A DNA stretch of 64,000 bases. Source: Streptomyces roseolus (GTDB lineage: Bacteria; Actinomycetota; Actinomycetes; Streptomycetales; Streptomycetaceae). The position numbers and the translations under genes are program-made. The DNA is taken from NCBI RefSeq assembly GCF_014649855.1, contig NZ_BMTV01000031.1:33331-97330 (forward strand). The letters are read 5' to 3'. This document shows positions 15,798-24,928 of the stretch, in pieces. Below the pieces are notes generated by a model. That model was not told the origin of the DNA, did not search any database, and was given only the letters and a program-made list of their open reading frames with translations. How positions within the stretch are numbered: the first letter of the stretch is position 1; the number at the start of each line of letters is the position of its first letter.

Positions 15798-16688
15798 TCA
15801 GGCGGTGAGGCGGTCCGAGGACGGGCGGGCCGGCCGGGCGCGGCTCGCGGCCGCCCCCACGGTCTCCCTGGCCGGCTCCTCCGCCGGCGGGGCCGGGAAG
15901 AGCCGCGGCCCGCCGGAGGCCACCGGCAGCGAGGGCACGAGCCGCCGCCGGGCCCGCAGCCGCTCCCTGATCCGGTCCCGCCGGTCCAGGATCCAGGCCT
16001 CCACCACGGCGGTGACCGGCTCGCACCAGGGCAGCGCGAGCAGGATCAGCAGGCCGGCGGCCCAGCCGAGCAGCACGTCGCTGAGCCAGTGGGTGCCGAG
16101 GTAGACCGTCGTGAGGCCGACGCCGAGGGCGACCACGGCGGAGAGCGCCGACAGATAGCGGCGGGCCCGCGGGGTGGTGGCGAGGTAGGCCAGGATGCCC
16201 CAGGTCACCACCGCGTTCGCGGTGTGACCCGAGGGGAATATGTCGCCGCCCGCGAACAGTTCGGCCGAGCCGACCTGTGTCGCGTAGTGGGGGCCGAGCC
16301 GGCCGAGTCCGAGCTTCACCGCGCCGACGGTGACGTTGAGGAGCAGCAGCGCCGCGCCGAGGGAGAGGAGCGGCCGCAGGGTGTGCTGGCGCCAGGAGCG
16401 CCAGCCCAGCCAGGCCGCCACCATCACCGCGGTCGGACCGCGCTGGCCGAGGACGACGTAGTAGTCCAGGAAGGCGTGCAGCTCCGGCCACTGCTGGTAG
16501 GGACGGAAGAGCATGATCTTCCAGTCGAGGGTCACCAGCCAGGTGGACAGCAGCACCGCCACCACGACGATCAGATAGAACGCCGACGTCCCGCCGAAGA
16601 GGGCGAGACGCGTCCGGGTCATCCGCGGGACCTCTATCTTCGGCGGGACCGGCTCCCGGTCCAGCCGGGCAAAGATGTCGGTACGCAC
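15798..16688 (-). CDS. PAP2-family membrane phosphatase
   Basis: 296 residues, GTG at 16688 (V-R-T-D-I-F-A-R-L-D). Five or six hydrophobic helices; the phosphatase blocks are F-P-S-G-H-T-A-N (C2) and Y-L-G-T-H-W-L-S-D-V-L-L-G-W (C3). The first block, K-L-G-L-G-R-L-G-P, lacks the canonical Arg of K-x6-R-P, so C1 is degenerate. PAP2 enzymes dephosphorylate phosphatidate or undecaprenyl pyrophosphate at the membrane. The C-terminal tail (about 255-296) is basic then Pro-rich. Upstream frame extension is shadow coding. Confidence 0.87.
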   Translation of the reverse strand: MRTDIFARLDREPVPPKIEVPRMTRTRLALFGGTSAFYLIVVVAVLLSTWLVTLDWKIMLFRPYQQWPELHAFLDYYVVLGQRGPTAVMVAAWLGWRSWRQHTLRPLLSLGAALLLLNVTVGAVKLGLGRLGPHYATQVGSAELFAGGDIFPSGHTANAVVTWGILAYLATTPRARRYLSALSAVVALGVGLTTVYLGTHWLSDVLLGWAAGLLILLALPWCEPVTAVVEAWILDRRDRIRERLRARRRLVPSLPVASGGPRLFPAPPAEEPARETVGAAASRARPARPSSDRLTA

Positions 16689-17096
16689 CCAATCGACGTT
16701 ACAGGGGGTGAGGAGACGACCCGCGCGATCCGCTCCCTTCGTGATGACGATGTGATGTGGAGTGGGTCTCAGCCGCCCGCCTTTTCCGGACTCCCGTCGG
16801 AAAATCCGATGACCTTCGGCCCTATTGCCGCCGGGGGCGATTCCGGAAACCTGTTTGTGCGGCACGGAATTACTTCAAACGCCCATCCGTGCGGAATTCC
16901 ATGCGACGCGCGGGGCGGACCGAGTGGCGTACGCCACACCGGGAGCCTCGCCGGGGTGAGAGGTGCACCACCCCCCAGGGGCCCGTCCTCGCGTACGCTG
17001 ACGGCTCACTCGCCCCTCTTCGCCGCGCCGCCCCCGCACATCAGCCCAGGTCGGCGGCGTCTGCCGAGCGCGAGAGCGTCACTTGGAGGTACGCAC
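16689..17096. promoter_or_regulatory. Divergent intergenic region, PAP2 / DHA2 transporter
   Basis: About 400 bases, relatively AT-rich between 16780 and 16910, with no gene. The right edge holds a consensus ribosome site (GGAGGT at 17085-17090) for the transporter. I could not place promoters with confidence. Confidence 0.5.
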
Positions 17097-18863
17097 ATGT
17101 CGCGGACGATCACGGCCCGAGCAGGACGGCGGGCCGCCGCCGGCGGCGGCGCCAACCGCTGGGCCGTCCTCGTCGTCCTCTGCGTCAGCCTTCTCCTGGT
17201 CGCCCTGGACGCGACCATCCTCCACGTCGCCGTCCCCTCGCTCACCGAGAACCTGCGGCCCGGCGCGACCGAGCTGCTGTGGATCGTCGACGCCTACCCC
17301 CTGGTCTGCGCCTCGCTGCTGATCCTCTTCGGGACCCTCGGTGACCGGATCGGCCGGCGCAGGGTGCTGCTCCTCGGGTACGGGATCTTCGGCCTCGCCT
17401 CGGCCGTCGCCGCCCTCGCCGCCGAGCCCTGGGTCCTCGTCGCGGCCCGCGCGCTGCTCGGCGTCGGCGGCGCCATGATCATGCCGGCGACGCTCTCCCT
17501 CATCCGGACCGTCTTCCCCGACCGGCGCGAGCGCGCCACCGCCATCGGCATCTGGACGGCGGTCGCCGCGATCGGCGCGGCCGCCGGCCCGGTGCTCGGC
17601 GGCTTCCTCGTCGAGCACTACTGGTGGGGCTCCGTCTTCCTCATCAACATCCCGCTGATGGCGCTGATCCTGCCGCTCGCCCGCCGGCTCCTGCCCGAGT
17701 CCCGGGGGAGCGCGGAAGGACCCTGGGACGTCCTCGGCGCGCTGATGGCCGCGGCGGGCGTGCTCGGCTGCGTCCTCGGCGTGAAGCGGCTCGGCGCGGG
17801 CGAGCCGGTGCTCTCCCTGCCCACCGCGGGACCGCTGCTCGCCGGGGCGCTGCTGCTCGTCCTCTTCGTCCGGCGCCAGCGACGCAGGCCGCACCCGCTG
17901 ATCGACATGCGGCTCTTCTCCCGGGCCGCCTTCACCACCTCCGTCGGCTGCATCGTCCTCGCCATGCTGGCCCTCGTCGGCCTGGAGCTCATCGCCGTCC
18001 AGTACCTCCAGCTGGTCCTCGGGCTCGCGCCCCTGGAGACCGGGCTGCGGCTCCTCCCGCTCACCTTCGCCGCCATGGCGGCCGGCGCCACCGGCTCGTA
18101 CACCCTGCGCCGGATCGGACCCCGGAGGATGGTCGGCTGGGGCTTCCTGCTCACCGCCGGGGCGGTGCTGCTGCTCACGCTGATGGGCCAGCACGACCGG
18201 CCGCTGCTGCTCACCGCCGGCTTCGTGCTGCTCGGCTTCGGCCTCCAGACGACCCTCTTCTCGGCGTACGAGTCGATGCTGAGCGAGGCGCCGCCGCGCA
18301 GTGCGGGCGGGGCCGCGGCGATCGGCGAGACCTCGTACCAGCTCGGCGCGGGCATGGGCATCGCCCTGCTCGGCAGCGTCATGAACGCGGCGTACGCCCC
18401 CGGCCTCGCGGACGTCCCCGGGGTGCCGGCGGCTGCGAGCGGCGCCGCGGCGAACTCGCTCGGCGAGGCGTACCAGGTGGCCGACCGGCTCGGCGGCGCG
18501 GCCGGCGAGGCCCTGCACGCGGCCGCGCGCCACGCCTTCGTCGACGGCCTGCACCTCACGCTCTTCGTCAGCGCGGGCCTGCTCCTCGCCGGGGCCGCGA
18601 TGGCCCTGCGGCTGCCCCGGGTGATGGAGTGCCCGGTGGACGTCGAGGCGGCGGTCGAGGAGGCGGAGGCGGCGGCGCTGGCGGAGGCGGCGGCCCGGTG
18701 CGCGCCCCCGGCGGAGTCCCGGCCCGCGGGCCCGGCCGTGGTCCCCGGCCAGCCGACCGGCTCCCCGGCCGACCGGCTTCCGCCCGCCGCGTCCTGTCCG
18801 GCACCTCACCCGGCGTCCGGCCCGGCGGAGCCGATGACCGGCGCGACCACGGGCGGCCACTGA
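17097..18863 (+). CDS. DHA2-type MFS multidrug efflux transporter (14 TM)
   Basis: 588 residues. Fourteen predicted membrane helices; motif D-A-T-I-L-H-V-A-V-P in helix 1 and G-D-R-I-G-R-R-R-V-L (motif A) after helix 2 are typical of DHA2 proton-coupled drug exporters of the SmvA/QacA kind. The C-terminal 60 residues after the last helix are Pro/Ala/Glu-rich and cytoplasmic. GGAGGT sits 6 bases before the ATG. No regulator is adjacent, which is unusual for this class, so control may be distant. Substrates would be cationic or lipophilic compounds, by family. Confidence 0.92.
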   Translation: MSRTITARAGRRAAAGGGANRWAVLVVLCVSLLLVALDATILHVAVPSLTENLRPGATELLWIVDAYPLVCASLLILFGTLGDRIGRRRVLLLGYGIFGLASAVAALAAEPWVLVAARALLGVGGAMIMPATLSLIRTVFPDRRERATAIGIWTAVAAIGAAAGPVLGGFLVEHYWWGSVFLINIPLMALILPLARRLLPESRGSAEGPWDVLGALMAAAGVLGCVLGVKRLGAGEPVLSLPTAGPLLAGALLLVLFVRRQRRRPHPLIDMRLFSRAAFTTSVGCIVLAMLALVGLELIAVQYLQLVLGLAPLETGLRLLPLTFAAMAAGATGSYTLRRIGPRRMVGWGFLLTAGAVLLLTLMGQHDRPLLLTAGFVLLGFGLQTTLFSAYESMLSEAPPRSAGGAAAIGETSYQLGAGMGIALLGSVMNAAYAPGLADVPGVPAAASGAAANSLGEAYQVADRLGGAAGEALHAAARHAFVDGLHLTLFVSAGLLLAGAAMALRLPRVMECPVDVEAAVEEAEAAALAEAAARCAPPAESRPAGPAVVPGQPTGSPADRLPPAASCPAPHPASGPAEPMTGATTGGH

Positions 18864-18913
18864 TCTAAGGGCGGCCACTGACCCAGGGCGGTGCCCCGGG
18901 GCGGCCACCGACC

Positions 18914-18943
18914 ACGGGCGGCTTCGGCCCCGAGGCCGCCCGT
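18914..18943. terminator. Hairpin after the MFS gene
   Basis: Nine-base arms (18914-18922 / 18935-18943) between converging genes; a second hairpin follows at 18962-18993. Confidence 0.6.
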
Positions 18944-18961
18944 CGGGGCCCGGACATGCGG

Positions 18962-18993
18962 CCGGCCCGGTCCGCCGGGCGGGTCCGGGCCGG
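18962..18993. terminator. Second hairpin between converging MFS and SepF-like genes
   Basis: Nine-base perfect arms (18962-18970 / 18985-18993), 14-base loop. Together with 18914-18943 it probably insulates the two transcripts. Confidence 0.55.
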
Positions 18994-19028
18994 AAGGCGT
19001 CGGTGGGGGCGGGGCGCTGCGGGCGGGG

Positions 19029-19460
19029 TCAGCTCTGGTTGAAGAAACCGTCCTGCTGACGGCGGCCGGACTCGCTGACGATCTCGGTGTCGGCGGGGGT
19101 CAGCAGGAAGACCCGGGTCGCGACGCGCTCGATCGAGCCGCGCAGCCCGAAGGCGAGGCCGGCGGTGAAGTCGACGACCCGCTTGGCGTCGTTCGGCTCC
19201 ATGGCGGTCAGGTTCACGATCACCGGCACGCCGTCCCGGAAGAGCTCGCCGATGGCCCGGGCGTCCCGGAAGCTGTCGGGCGAGACGGTGGCGATCCGGC
19301 GGCCCCGGTCCTCCGCGGTGTCCGAGGCGACCCGGACCCGGGGGTCCGTCACCCAGGCGTCGCCGCTCTCGGCACCGTCGGCGTACTCGTCGTCGTAGTA
19401 ACGCTCGTCGTTGTCCTCGACGAGTCCCAGCCAGGCGCTCGCCTTGCGCACCGATCCCAT
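19029..19460 (-). CDS. SepF-like cell-division protein (SflA-type)
   Basis: 143 residues, shorter than the dcw-cluster SepF. It starts M-G-S-V-R-K-A-S-A-W-L-G-L (amphipathic membrane-binding helix), continues through an acidic Tyr-rich linker, and ends with the SepF core: V-I-V-N-L-T-A-M-E-P-N-D-A-K-R-V-V-D-F-T-A-G-L. SepF anchors FtsZ to the membrane; Streptomyces has two extra SepF-like proteins (SflA, SflB) implicated in sporulation septation, and the surroundings match what I recall for sflA (SCO1749). No division genes are adjacent. Confidence 0.88.
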   Translation of the reverse strand: MGSVRKASAWLGLVEDNDERYYDDEYADGAESGDAWVTDPRVRVASDTAEDRGRRIATVSPDSFRDARAIGELFRDGVPVIVNLTAMEPNDAKRVVDFTAGLAFGLRGSIERVATRVFLLTPADTEIVSESGRRQQDGFFNQS

Positions 19461-19764
19461 GGACGCCTCCTTTCACGCGGTCACTGCGGTCACTTGTGGT
19501 TCCGCATATCCCTATCGTCGTCCATGATGCGGATCGCGCGCCAAGTGGATAGGCGCCGCGCAGGGGATTCGTGACGGTACTGGTGCAGAACGTGAGGCCC
19601 GAAAACTGGCGATTCGTCAGGAAACCTGGGGTATGTGGACCCTGGGGGAGGGCCATGTTGCTGAAAATATGAAAGTCGGTCTGGAAGGGTGACGTCGGGC
19701 GCGTACGGGTGAACGCACCCCTCGCTACGATGCCGCGACACGCTCTCGCACCGCACCACGGGGG
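19461..19764. promoter_or_regulatory. Divergent promoter region, SepF-like / DUF5685
   Basis: About 300 bases without a credible gene (an 89-codon minus-strand frame has no supporting pattern). The middle is AT-richer than the flanks. Start signals of both genes lie here; no clear operator found. Confidence 0.45.
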
Positions 19765-21048
19765 ATGGAATTGTTCGGCATAGTCCGACCCTGCACGCAC
19801 CGGCTCACCGACCACCTCAAGACCCAGTGGATGGCCCACCTCTGCGGCCTGTGCCTGGCCCTGCGCGCCGACCACGGCCAGTTCGCCCGGGTCGTCACCA
19901 ACTACGACGGGCTCATCGTCTCGGTCCTGACGGAGGCTCAGACCGGCGTCACCGATTCCGGCCGCCGCACCGCCGGCCCCTGCCCGCTGCGCGCCATGCG
20001 CACCGCGCCCGTCGCGCGCGGCGAGGGCGCCAGGCTGGCCGCCGCCGTCTCGCTCGTCCTCGCCTCGGCCAAGGTCCGCGACCACGTCGCCGACCGGGAC
20101 GGCCTCCTCGCCCGCCGCCCGGTCGCCGCCGCGGCCCGCCGGGTCGCCCGCTCCTGGGACAGGGCCGGCGCCCGCGCGGGCACCGCGGTCGGCTTCGACA
20201 CCGCCGTCCTCGTCGACGCCGTGGACCGCCAGACCGGGATCGAGGCCCTCGCCGGCCCCGGCACCCCGTTCCTCGTCGTCACCGAACCCACCGAGACCGC
20301 CACCGCCGCCGCCTTCGCGCACACCGCGCTCCTCGCCGGCCGGCCGGGGAACACCGAGCCGCTCGCCGAGGCCGGCCGGCTCTTCGGCCGCCTCGCCCAC
20401 CTCCTCGACGCCGTCGAGGACCAGGCCGCCGACGCCGAGGCGGGCGCCTGGAACCCGCTCACCGCCACCGGCACCTCCCGCGAGGAGGCCCGCCGGCTCG
20501 CCGACGACGCCCTGCACGGCATCCGACTGGCCCTCAAGGACGCCGAGTTCACCGACGGCAAGCTCGTCCACCAGCTCCTCGCGCACGAACTGCGCGTCTC
20601 GGTCGACCGCGCCTTCGGCACCACCACCTGCTCCCACACCGGCGGTGCCCCCGCGCACGCCCACGGCCCGGTGCCCGGCAACCCGTACGCCCCCGACGGC
20701 CCGGCCCCCGGGAACCCTTACGCCCCCGGCCCCGGCGGTCCGGCGGGCCCCGGCGGCCCCTGGAACCCCGGCCCGGGCGGTGGCGGCGGCTTCGGCCCCC
20801 TTCCGCCGGGGCCGCCGCGCAACCGGCGCGGCCTGATCGCCGGTTGCGCGGTCTGGGCCGGCCTCGCCTGCACCTGCCAGATGTGCTGCGGCACCTACGA
20901 GGACCCGTGGAGCCGGGAGCGCAAGGACGGCCTCTGCCAGCAGTGCGACTGCGGCAGCTGCTGCGACGGCTGCGAGTGCTGCTCCAACTGCTGTGGCGAG
21001 GACGGCTGCTGCGGCTGCGACTGCAACTGCGACTGCGGCAGCTGCTGA
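19765..21048 (+). CDS. DUF5685 protein with Cys-rich C-terminal tail
   Basis: 427 residues. The N-terminal 290 residues are a helical domain beginning M-E-L-F-G-I-V-R-P-C-T-H-R-L, with H-L-C-G-L-C near residue 27 (a C-x2-C pair) and conserved N-Y-D-G-L, the DUF5685 pattern. A Gly/Pro/Asn-rich linker with a repeated P-G-N-P-Y-A-P unit (about 305-330) follows. The last 75 residues carry about 22 Cys, mainly as C-x-C and C-C pairs, after a hydrophobic segment (G-L-I-A-G-C-A-V-W-A-G-L-A). The tail could bind several metal ions or be lipidated. Function unknown; upstream of the FAD protein on the same strand. Confidence 0.8.
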   Translation: MELFGIVRPCTHRLTDHLKTQWMAHLCGLCLALRADHGQFARVVTNYDGLIVSVLTEAQTGVTDSGRRTAGPCPLRAMRTAPVARGEGARLAAAVSLVLASAKVRDHVADRDGLLARRPVAAAARRVARSWDRAGARAGTAVGFDTAVLVDAVDRQTGIEALAGPGTPFLVVTEPTETATAAAFAHTALLAGRPGNTEPLAEAGRLFGRLAHLLDAVEDQAADAEAGAWNPLTATGTSREEARRLADDALHGIRLALKDAEFTDGKLVHQLLAHELRVSVDRAFGTTTCSHTGGAPAHAHGPVPGNPYAPDGPAPGNPYAPGPGGPAGPGGPWNPGPGGGGGFGPLPPGPPRNRRGLIAGCAVWAGLACTCQMCCGTYEDPWSRERKDGLCQQCDCGSCCDGCECCSNCCGEDGCCGCDCNCDCGSC

Positions 21049-21136
21049 CCCGGGGCCGCCGGGGCGGGAGCCGTACGTCTCCCTTTCCGGCGGCCCGCCC
21101 GGCAGCGCCCGGGTCCCCGGCCGACACGGAGTTCGT

Positions 21137-23758
21137 ATGACCCCCTCCCTGGTGATCGTCGGTGCCGGACCGCGCGGCACCGGCTTCCTGGAGCGGCTCG
21201 CCGCCGCCGTGCCCGGGCTGTACGGCGGGCGGCCGCTCGACGTGCACCTGGTCGACCCGTACCCGCCCGGGCCCGGCCGGATCTGGCGCACCGCGCAGTC
21301 CCCGCTGCTCCTGATGAACTCCCGGGCCGGGGACGTCACCGTCTTCACCGACGACTCCGTCCCCCTGGAGGGGCCGGTGCGCCCCGGGCCCACGCTCGCC
21401 GACTGGGCCGGGACCGACGGCCGCCGCTTCGCCGGCCGCTCCGAACTGGGCGCCTACCTGGGCTGGGCGTACGCGCGGGCCAAGGAGGCGCTGCCCGCCA
21501 CGGTCACCCTCCACGAGCACCGCACCACCGCCCTGCGGGTCGAAGGACCGCGCGAGGGACCGCAGCTCGTCCGGCTCGCCGGGCGCGCCGACCCCCTCCG
21601 GGCCGACCTCGTCGTCCTCGCCCTCGGCCACCTCGACGCCGAACCCGACGCGGAACAGCGGGAACTGGCCGCCTTCGCCGCCCGCCACGGCCTCGTCCAC
21701 CTGCCGCCGGGACCCACCGCCGACCTCGACCTCTCCGTGCTCCCGGCCGGCGAGCCCGTCCTCGTCCGGGGCCTCGGCCTCGCCTTCGTCGACCTGATGG
21801 TGCTGCTCACCGAGGGGCGCGGCGGCCGGTTCGAGGGGGCGGGGGACGCGCTCGTGTACGTGCCCTCGGGGCGGGAACCGGTGCTGTACGCGGGCTCCCG
21901 CCGGGGCGTCCCGCCCCACGCCAAGCCCGGCTACGTCCTCGGCGGCGAACGTCCGCCGCTGCCCCGTCACTTCGGCCCCGACCGGGTCGACGCCCTGCTC
22001 GCCGCGGACCGGCCGCCGGACTTCCGGCGCGAGGTCTGGCCGCACATCGCCCGGGAGCTCGGCGGGGCCCACTACCACCGCCTCTTCACCGCCCACCCGG
22101 AGCGCACCGCCCGCCCCTGGCCCGTGTTCGACGCCCGGTGGGCCGCCGCCGCGCCGGACGGCCCCGGCCTCGCCGCCTTCGTCGCCGCCGCCGTTCCCGA
22201 CCCCGCCGACCGCTTCGACCCCGAGGCCCTCGACCACCCCCTCGCCGGCCTGCGCGTCCCGAGCGCCGAGGCGCTCCAGGAGGAGCTGCGCCGCCACGTC
22301 ACCGCCGGCCTGGCGCGCCGGCACGACCCCGCGCACAGCGCCGACGCGGCCCTCGTCGCCGCCCTCGACTCCGTCTACCGGCAGCTCGGCCGGCTCGCCC
22401 ACCGCACCGACACCGGCGGCTGGTGGCACGGCTTCTACAGCCACCTCGGCTCCGGCCCGCCCGCCTCCCGGCTGCGCCGGCTGCTCGCCCTCTCCGAGGC
22501 GGGCGTCGTCCGCTTCCTCGGCCCCCGCCTCGCCGTCGGCACCGACGACCGGCGCGGCGTCTTCCGGGCCTCCTCGCCGGCCGTGCCCGGGGCGGTCACC
22601 GAGGCCCGCGCCCTCGTCGAGGCCCGGCTGCCCGCCGCCACCGTCACCGGCACCGCGAGCCCGCTGCTGCGCGGTCTGTGCGAGGGCGGCGCCCGGGCCG
22701 CCCCCGGCGGGCTGCTCGCCGTGGACCCCGCCGACGGGCGGATCGTCCAGCGGGACGGCCGCCCGCACCCGCGCCGGATCGCCCTCGGGCCGTACACCAC
22801 GGCGGGGGCGGGCGGCGGCTTCGCCCGGCCCCGGTCCGGCGGCCCCGCCTTCGCGCAGAACGACGCCGCCGCCCGGGCCGCCCTCGCGCTGCTGCGGGGG
22901 GTCGCGGCCCGGGCGTCCGGCGCCGGTGTGGAAGGGTGGGACACCATGAGCGACACCACGAGCAGCACCGAGACCACCGACGCGGCGGGGGAGTGGCGGG
23001 ACTGGCACGAGCGGCGCGAGGCGGCGGTGGCCTCCTCGTACGGGCCGCTCTCCCTCACCGGCACCCACTGGCTCGCGGACTTCCCCGACGGCCGGCTGCC
23101 GGACCTGCCGGGGGTGTGGCGGGAGGACGGCGACGAGGTCGTCCTGACCGCGGACGCCGGGGACGGGCTCACCGTCGACGGCGAGCCCTTCGCCGGCACC
23201 GTCCGGCTCACCGCCGACCACGCGCCGGTCCACGAGTCCCGGGTCGAGTCGGCGGGCCGCCGGATCGTGGTGATGCGCCGCGAAGGCCTGTGGGCGGTAC
23301 GGGACTTCGACCCCGGCTCGGCGGCGCGCCGGAACTTCCGGGGCATCGAGGCCACGCCGTACGACCCGCGCTGGGTGGTGCCGGGCGTCTACCGGCCGTA
23401 CGAGCACGAGCTCAGCGTCCGGGTGGAGAACGCGGACGGCAGGGAGCGCGGGCTCGGGCTCTCCGGCGAACTCGTCTTCGAACTCGACGGGCGGGTGCAC
23501 GCCCTCCAGGTGGCGGTGGAGGAGGACGGCTCGCTCTGGGCGGTCTTCGCGGACGCCACCGGCGGGCGGTCCACCTTCCGCTTCCGCTTCCTGCGCCCGG
23601 CGGCGCCGGACGAGGACGGCGCGGTGACGGTGGACCTCAACCGGGCGCTGCTGCCGCCGTGCGCCTTCGCGGACCACTTCATCTGCCCCTTCCCGCCCCC
23701 GGGCAATACCCTCGACCTGGCCGTGGAGGCGGGGGAGCGGCGGGTGCTGACGGGCTGA
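21137..23758 (+). CDS. In-frame fusion: FAD/NAD(P)-binding protein + DUF1684 protein
   Basis: 873 residues in one uninterrupted frame. Residues 1-600 are a flavoprotein-like FAD/NAD(P)-binding protein (V-I-V-G-A-G-P-R-G-T-G-F dinucleotide fold at 6-17; G-L-G-L-A-F-V-D-L near 215). From residue 604, M-S-D-T-T-S-S starts a sequence that by itself is a complete DUF1684 protein of 270 residues (Y-G-P-L-S-L-T-G-T-H-W-L; C-terminal P-C-A-F-A-D-H-F-I-C-P-F-P-P-P). In other streptomycetes these are, as I recall, separate genes. An internal GGAAGGGTGGG precedes ATG 22946, so DUF1684 may still be translated alone. Stop loss, or a genuine fusion, cannot be distinguished here. Confidence 0.75.
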   Translation: MTPSLVIVGAGPRGTGFLERLAAAVPGLYGGRPLDVHLVDPYPPGPGRIWRTAQSPLLLMNSRAGDVTVFTDDSVPLEGPVRPGPTLADWAGTDGRRFAGRSELGAYLGWAYARAKEALPATVTLHEHRTTALRVEGPREGPQLVRLAGRADPLRADLVVLALGHLDAEPDAEQRELAAFAARHGLVHLPPGPTADLDLSVLPAGEPVLVRGLGLAFVDLMVLLTEGRGGRFEGAGDALVYVPSGREPVLYAGSRRGVPPHAKPGYVLGGERPPLPRHFGPDRVDALLAADRPPDFRREVWPHIARELGGAHYHRLFTAHPERTARPWPVFDARWAAAAPDGPGLAAFVAAAVPDPADRFDPEALDHPLAGLRVPSAEALQEELRRHVTAGLARRHDPAHSADAALVAALDSVYRQLGRLAHRTDTGGWWHGFYSHLGSGPPASRLRRLLALSEAGVVRFLGPRLAVGTDDRRGVFRASSPAVPGAVTEARALVEARLPAATVTGTASPLLRGLCEGGARAAPGGLLAVDPADGRIVQRDGRPHPRRIALGPYTTAGAGGGFARPRSGGPAFAQNDAAARAALALLRGVAARASGAGVEGWDTMSDTTSSTETTDAAGEWRDWHERREAAVASSYGPLSLTGTHWLADFPDGRLPDLPGVWREDGDEVVLTADAGDGLTVDGEPFAGTVRLTADHAPVHESRVESAGRRIVVMRREGLWAVRDFDPGSAARRNFRGIEATPYDPRWVVPGVYRPYEHELSVRVENADGRERGLGLSGELVFELDGRVHALQVAVEEDGSLWAVFADATGGRSTFRFRFLRPAAPDEDGAVTVDLNRALLPPCAFADHFICPFPPPGNTLDLAVEAGERRVLTG

Positions 23759-23786
23759 CCTCGGGCCTTCCGCAATCCGGACGACG

Positions 23787-23816
23787 GGCGCCCCGGACCG
23801 GTACGGCCGGGGCGCC
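23787..23816 (+). terminator. Hairpin after the FAD/DUF1684 gene
   Basis: Ten-base perfect arms (GGCGCCCCGG / CCGGGGCGCC), 10-base loop, 28 bases after the stop. Confidence 0.7.
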
Positions 23817-23962
23817 GGTGCGTGCGGCGGTCTTGTGCACCGGGCCGGGAGGCGGCACCATCACTGACGGTGCATGTCAGGGACACATCATCTGACGGCG
23901 CCTCACGGGCCTCTCACCCCCCGGGCCCCCTCCGCTTTTCCCAGAAGGATGTGAGGAGCACA

Positions 23963-24817
23963 GTGAGGATCAAGCGCACCCGTCTGCTCGCCGTCGCCGC
24001 CGGACTCGCGGCCGTCACCGCCCTCGGACTCCCCGGCGCCCAGGCCGCGCCCGCCCCCGGCCCGGCCTCCGCCGCCCAGCTGGCCCGCGCCGAGTCGGCG
24101 GTCGACGCCGCGGGGGTCGGCGGCACCGCCTGGTACGTGGACAAGGCCGCCGGCCGGGTCGTCGTCACCGCCGACTCGACCGTCTCCGACGCGGGCCTCG
24201 CGAAGATCCGGGCCGCCGCGGGGAACGACGCCGGAGCCCTGCGCGTCCAGCGCGACCCCGGTGTCTTCAAGCCCCTCCTCGGCGCCGGCGACGCCATCTA
24301 CGGCAACGGCTACCGCTGCTCGCTCGGCTTCAACGTGCGCAGCGGCTCCACGTACTACTTCCTCACCGCCGGCCACTGCGGCAACGTGGTGAACACCTGG
24401 TACGCCAACTCCGCCCAGTCCACCCTGATCGGCGCCACCGCCGGCTCCAGCTTCCCGGGCAACGACTACGCCCTGGTCCGCTACGACAACACCTCGCTCG
24501 CCCACCCGGGCGGCTTCACCGCCGCCGACGCCTACGTGGGCGAGTCCGTCAAGCGGTCCGGCTCCACCACCGGCACCCGCAGCGGCACCGTCACCGGCCT
24601 CAACGCCACCGTCCGCTACTCGGGCGGCGGCACGGTGAAGGGCATGATCCAGACCAACGTCTGCGCCGAGCCCGGCGACTCCGGTGGCGCGCTGTACGAC
24701 GGGACGAAGGCGCTCGGCCTGACCTCCGGCGGCAGCGGCAACTGCTCGACCGGCGGCACCACGTTCTACCAGCCGGTGCCGGAGGCCCTGGCCAAGTACG
24801 GGGTCAGCCTCTACTGA
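23963..24817 (+). CDS. Streptogrisin-type secreted serine protease (S1, alpha-lytic-like)
   Basis: 284 residues, GTG at 23963 preceded by GAGGAG. Architecture: signal peptide to about residue 33 (A-Q-A-A-P), propeptide (about 34-110) that acts as folding chaperone, and a mature protease starting near I-Y-G-N-G-Y-R-C-S-L-G-F-N-V-R-S-G. The triad is visible: T-A-G-H-C (His about 138), N-D-Y-A-L-V (Asp about 168) and G-D-S-G-G (Ser about 240), with four Cys for two disulfides. Closely resembles streptogrisins A/B, chymotrypsin-like enzymes of the culture medium. Monocistronic. Confidence 0.95.
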   Translation: MRIKRTRLLAVAAGLAAVTALGLPGAQAAPAPGPASAAQLARAESAVDAAGVGGTAWYVDKAAGRVVVTADSTVSDAGLAKIRAAAGNDAGALRVQRDPGVFKPLLGAGDAIYGNGYRCSLGFNVRSGSTYYFLTAGHCGNVVNTWYANSAQSTLIGATAGSSFPGNDYALVRYDNTSLAHPGGFTAADAYVGESVKRSGSTTGTRSGTVTGLNATVRYSGGGTVKGMIQTNVCAEPGDSGGALYDGTKALGLTSGGSGNCSTGGTTFYQPVPEALAKYGVSLY

Positions 24818-24880
24818 CCCGCCCGGAGCCGACCCGAGGGTCCGGGCGCGCCACGGCGCGCGGACCCGGACGCGTACGCC

Positions 24881-24913
24881 AGGAGGCCCCCGCCGCGGCG
24901 GCGGGGGCCTCCT
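24881..24913. terminator. 15-bp hairpin between protease and DUF3533 genes
   Basis: Arms 24881-24895 and 24899-24913 pair perfectly with a 3-base loop, between converging genes. Confidence 0.85.
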
Positions 24914-24928
24914 CGCGTCTTGCGGGGT

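Noticed and set aside
15558..18863. 1101-codon frame ending in the DHA2 transporter
   Set aside because: Only the part from ATG 17097 has protein-like features and a ribosome site; the rest is antisense or out of frame to I78 and PAP2.
19490..19759. 89-codon minus-strand frame between SepF-like and DUF5685 genes
   Set aside because: It spans the divergent promoter region, lacks a ribosome site and any recognisable pattern.
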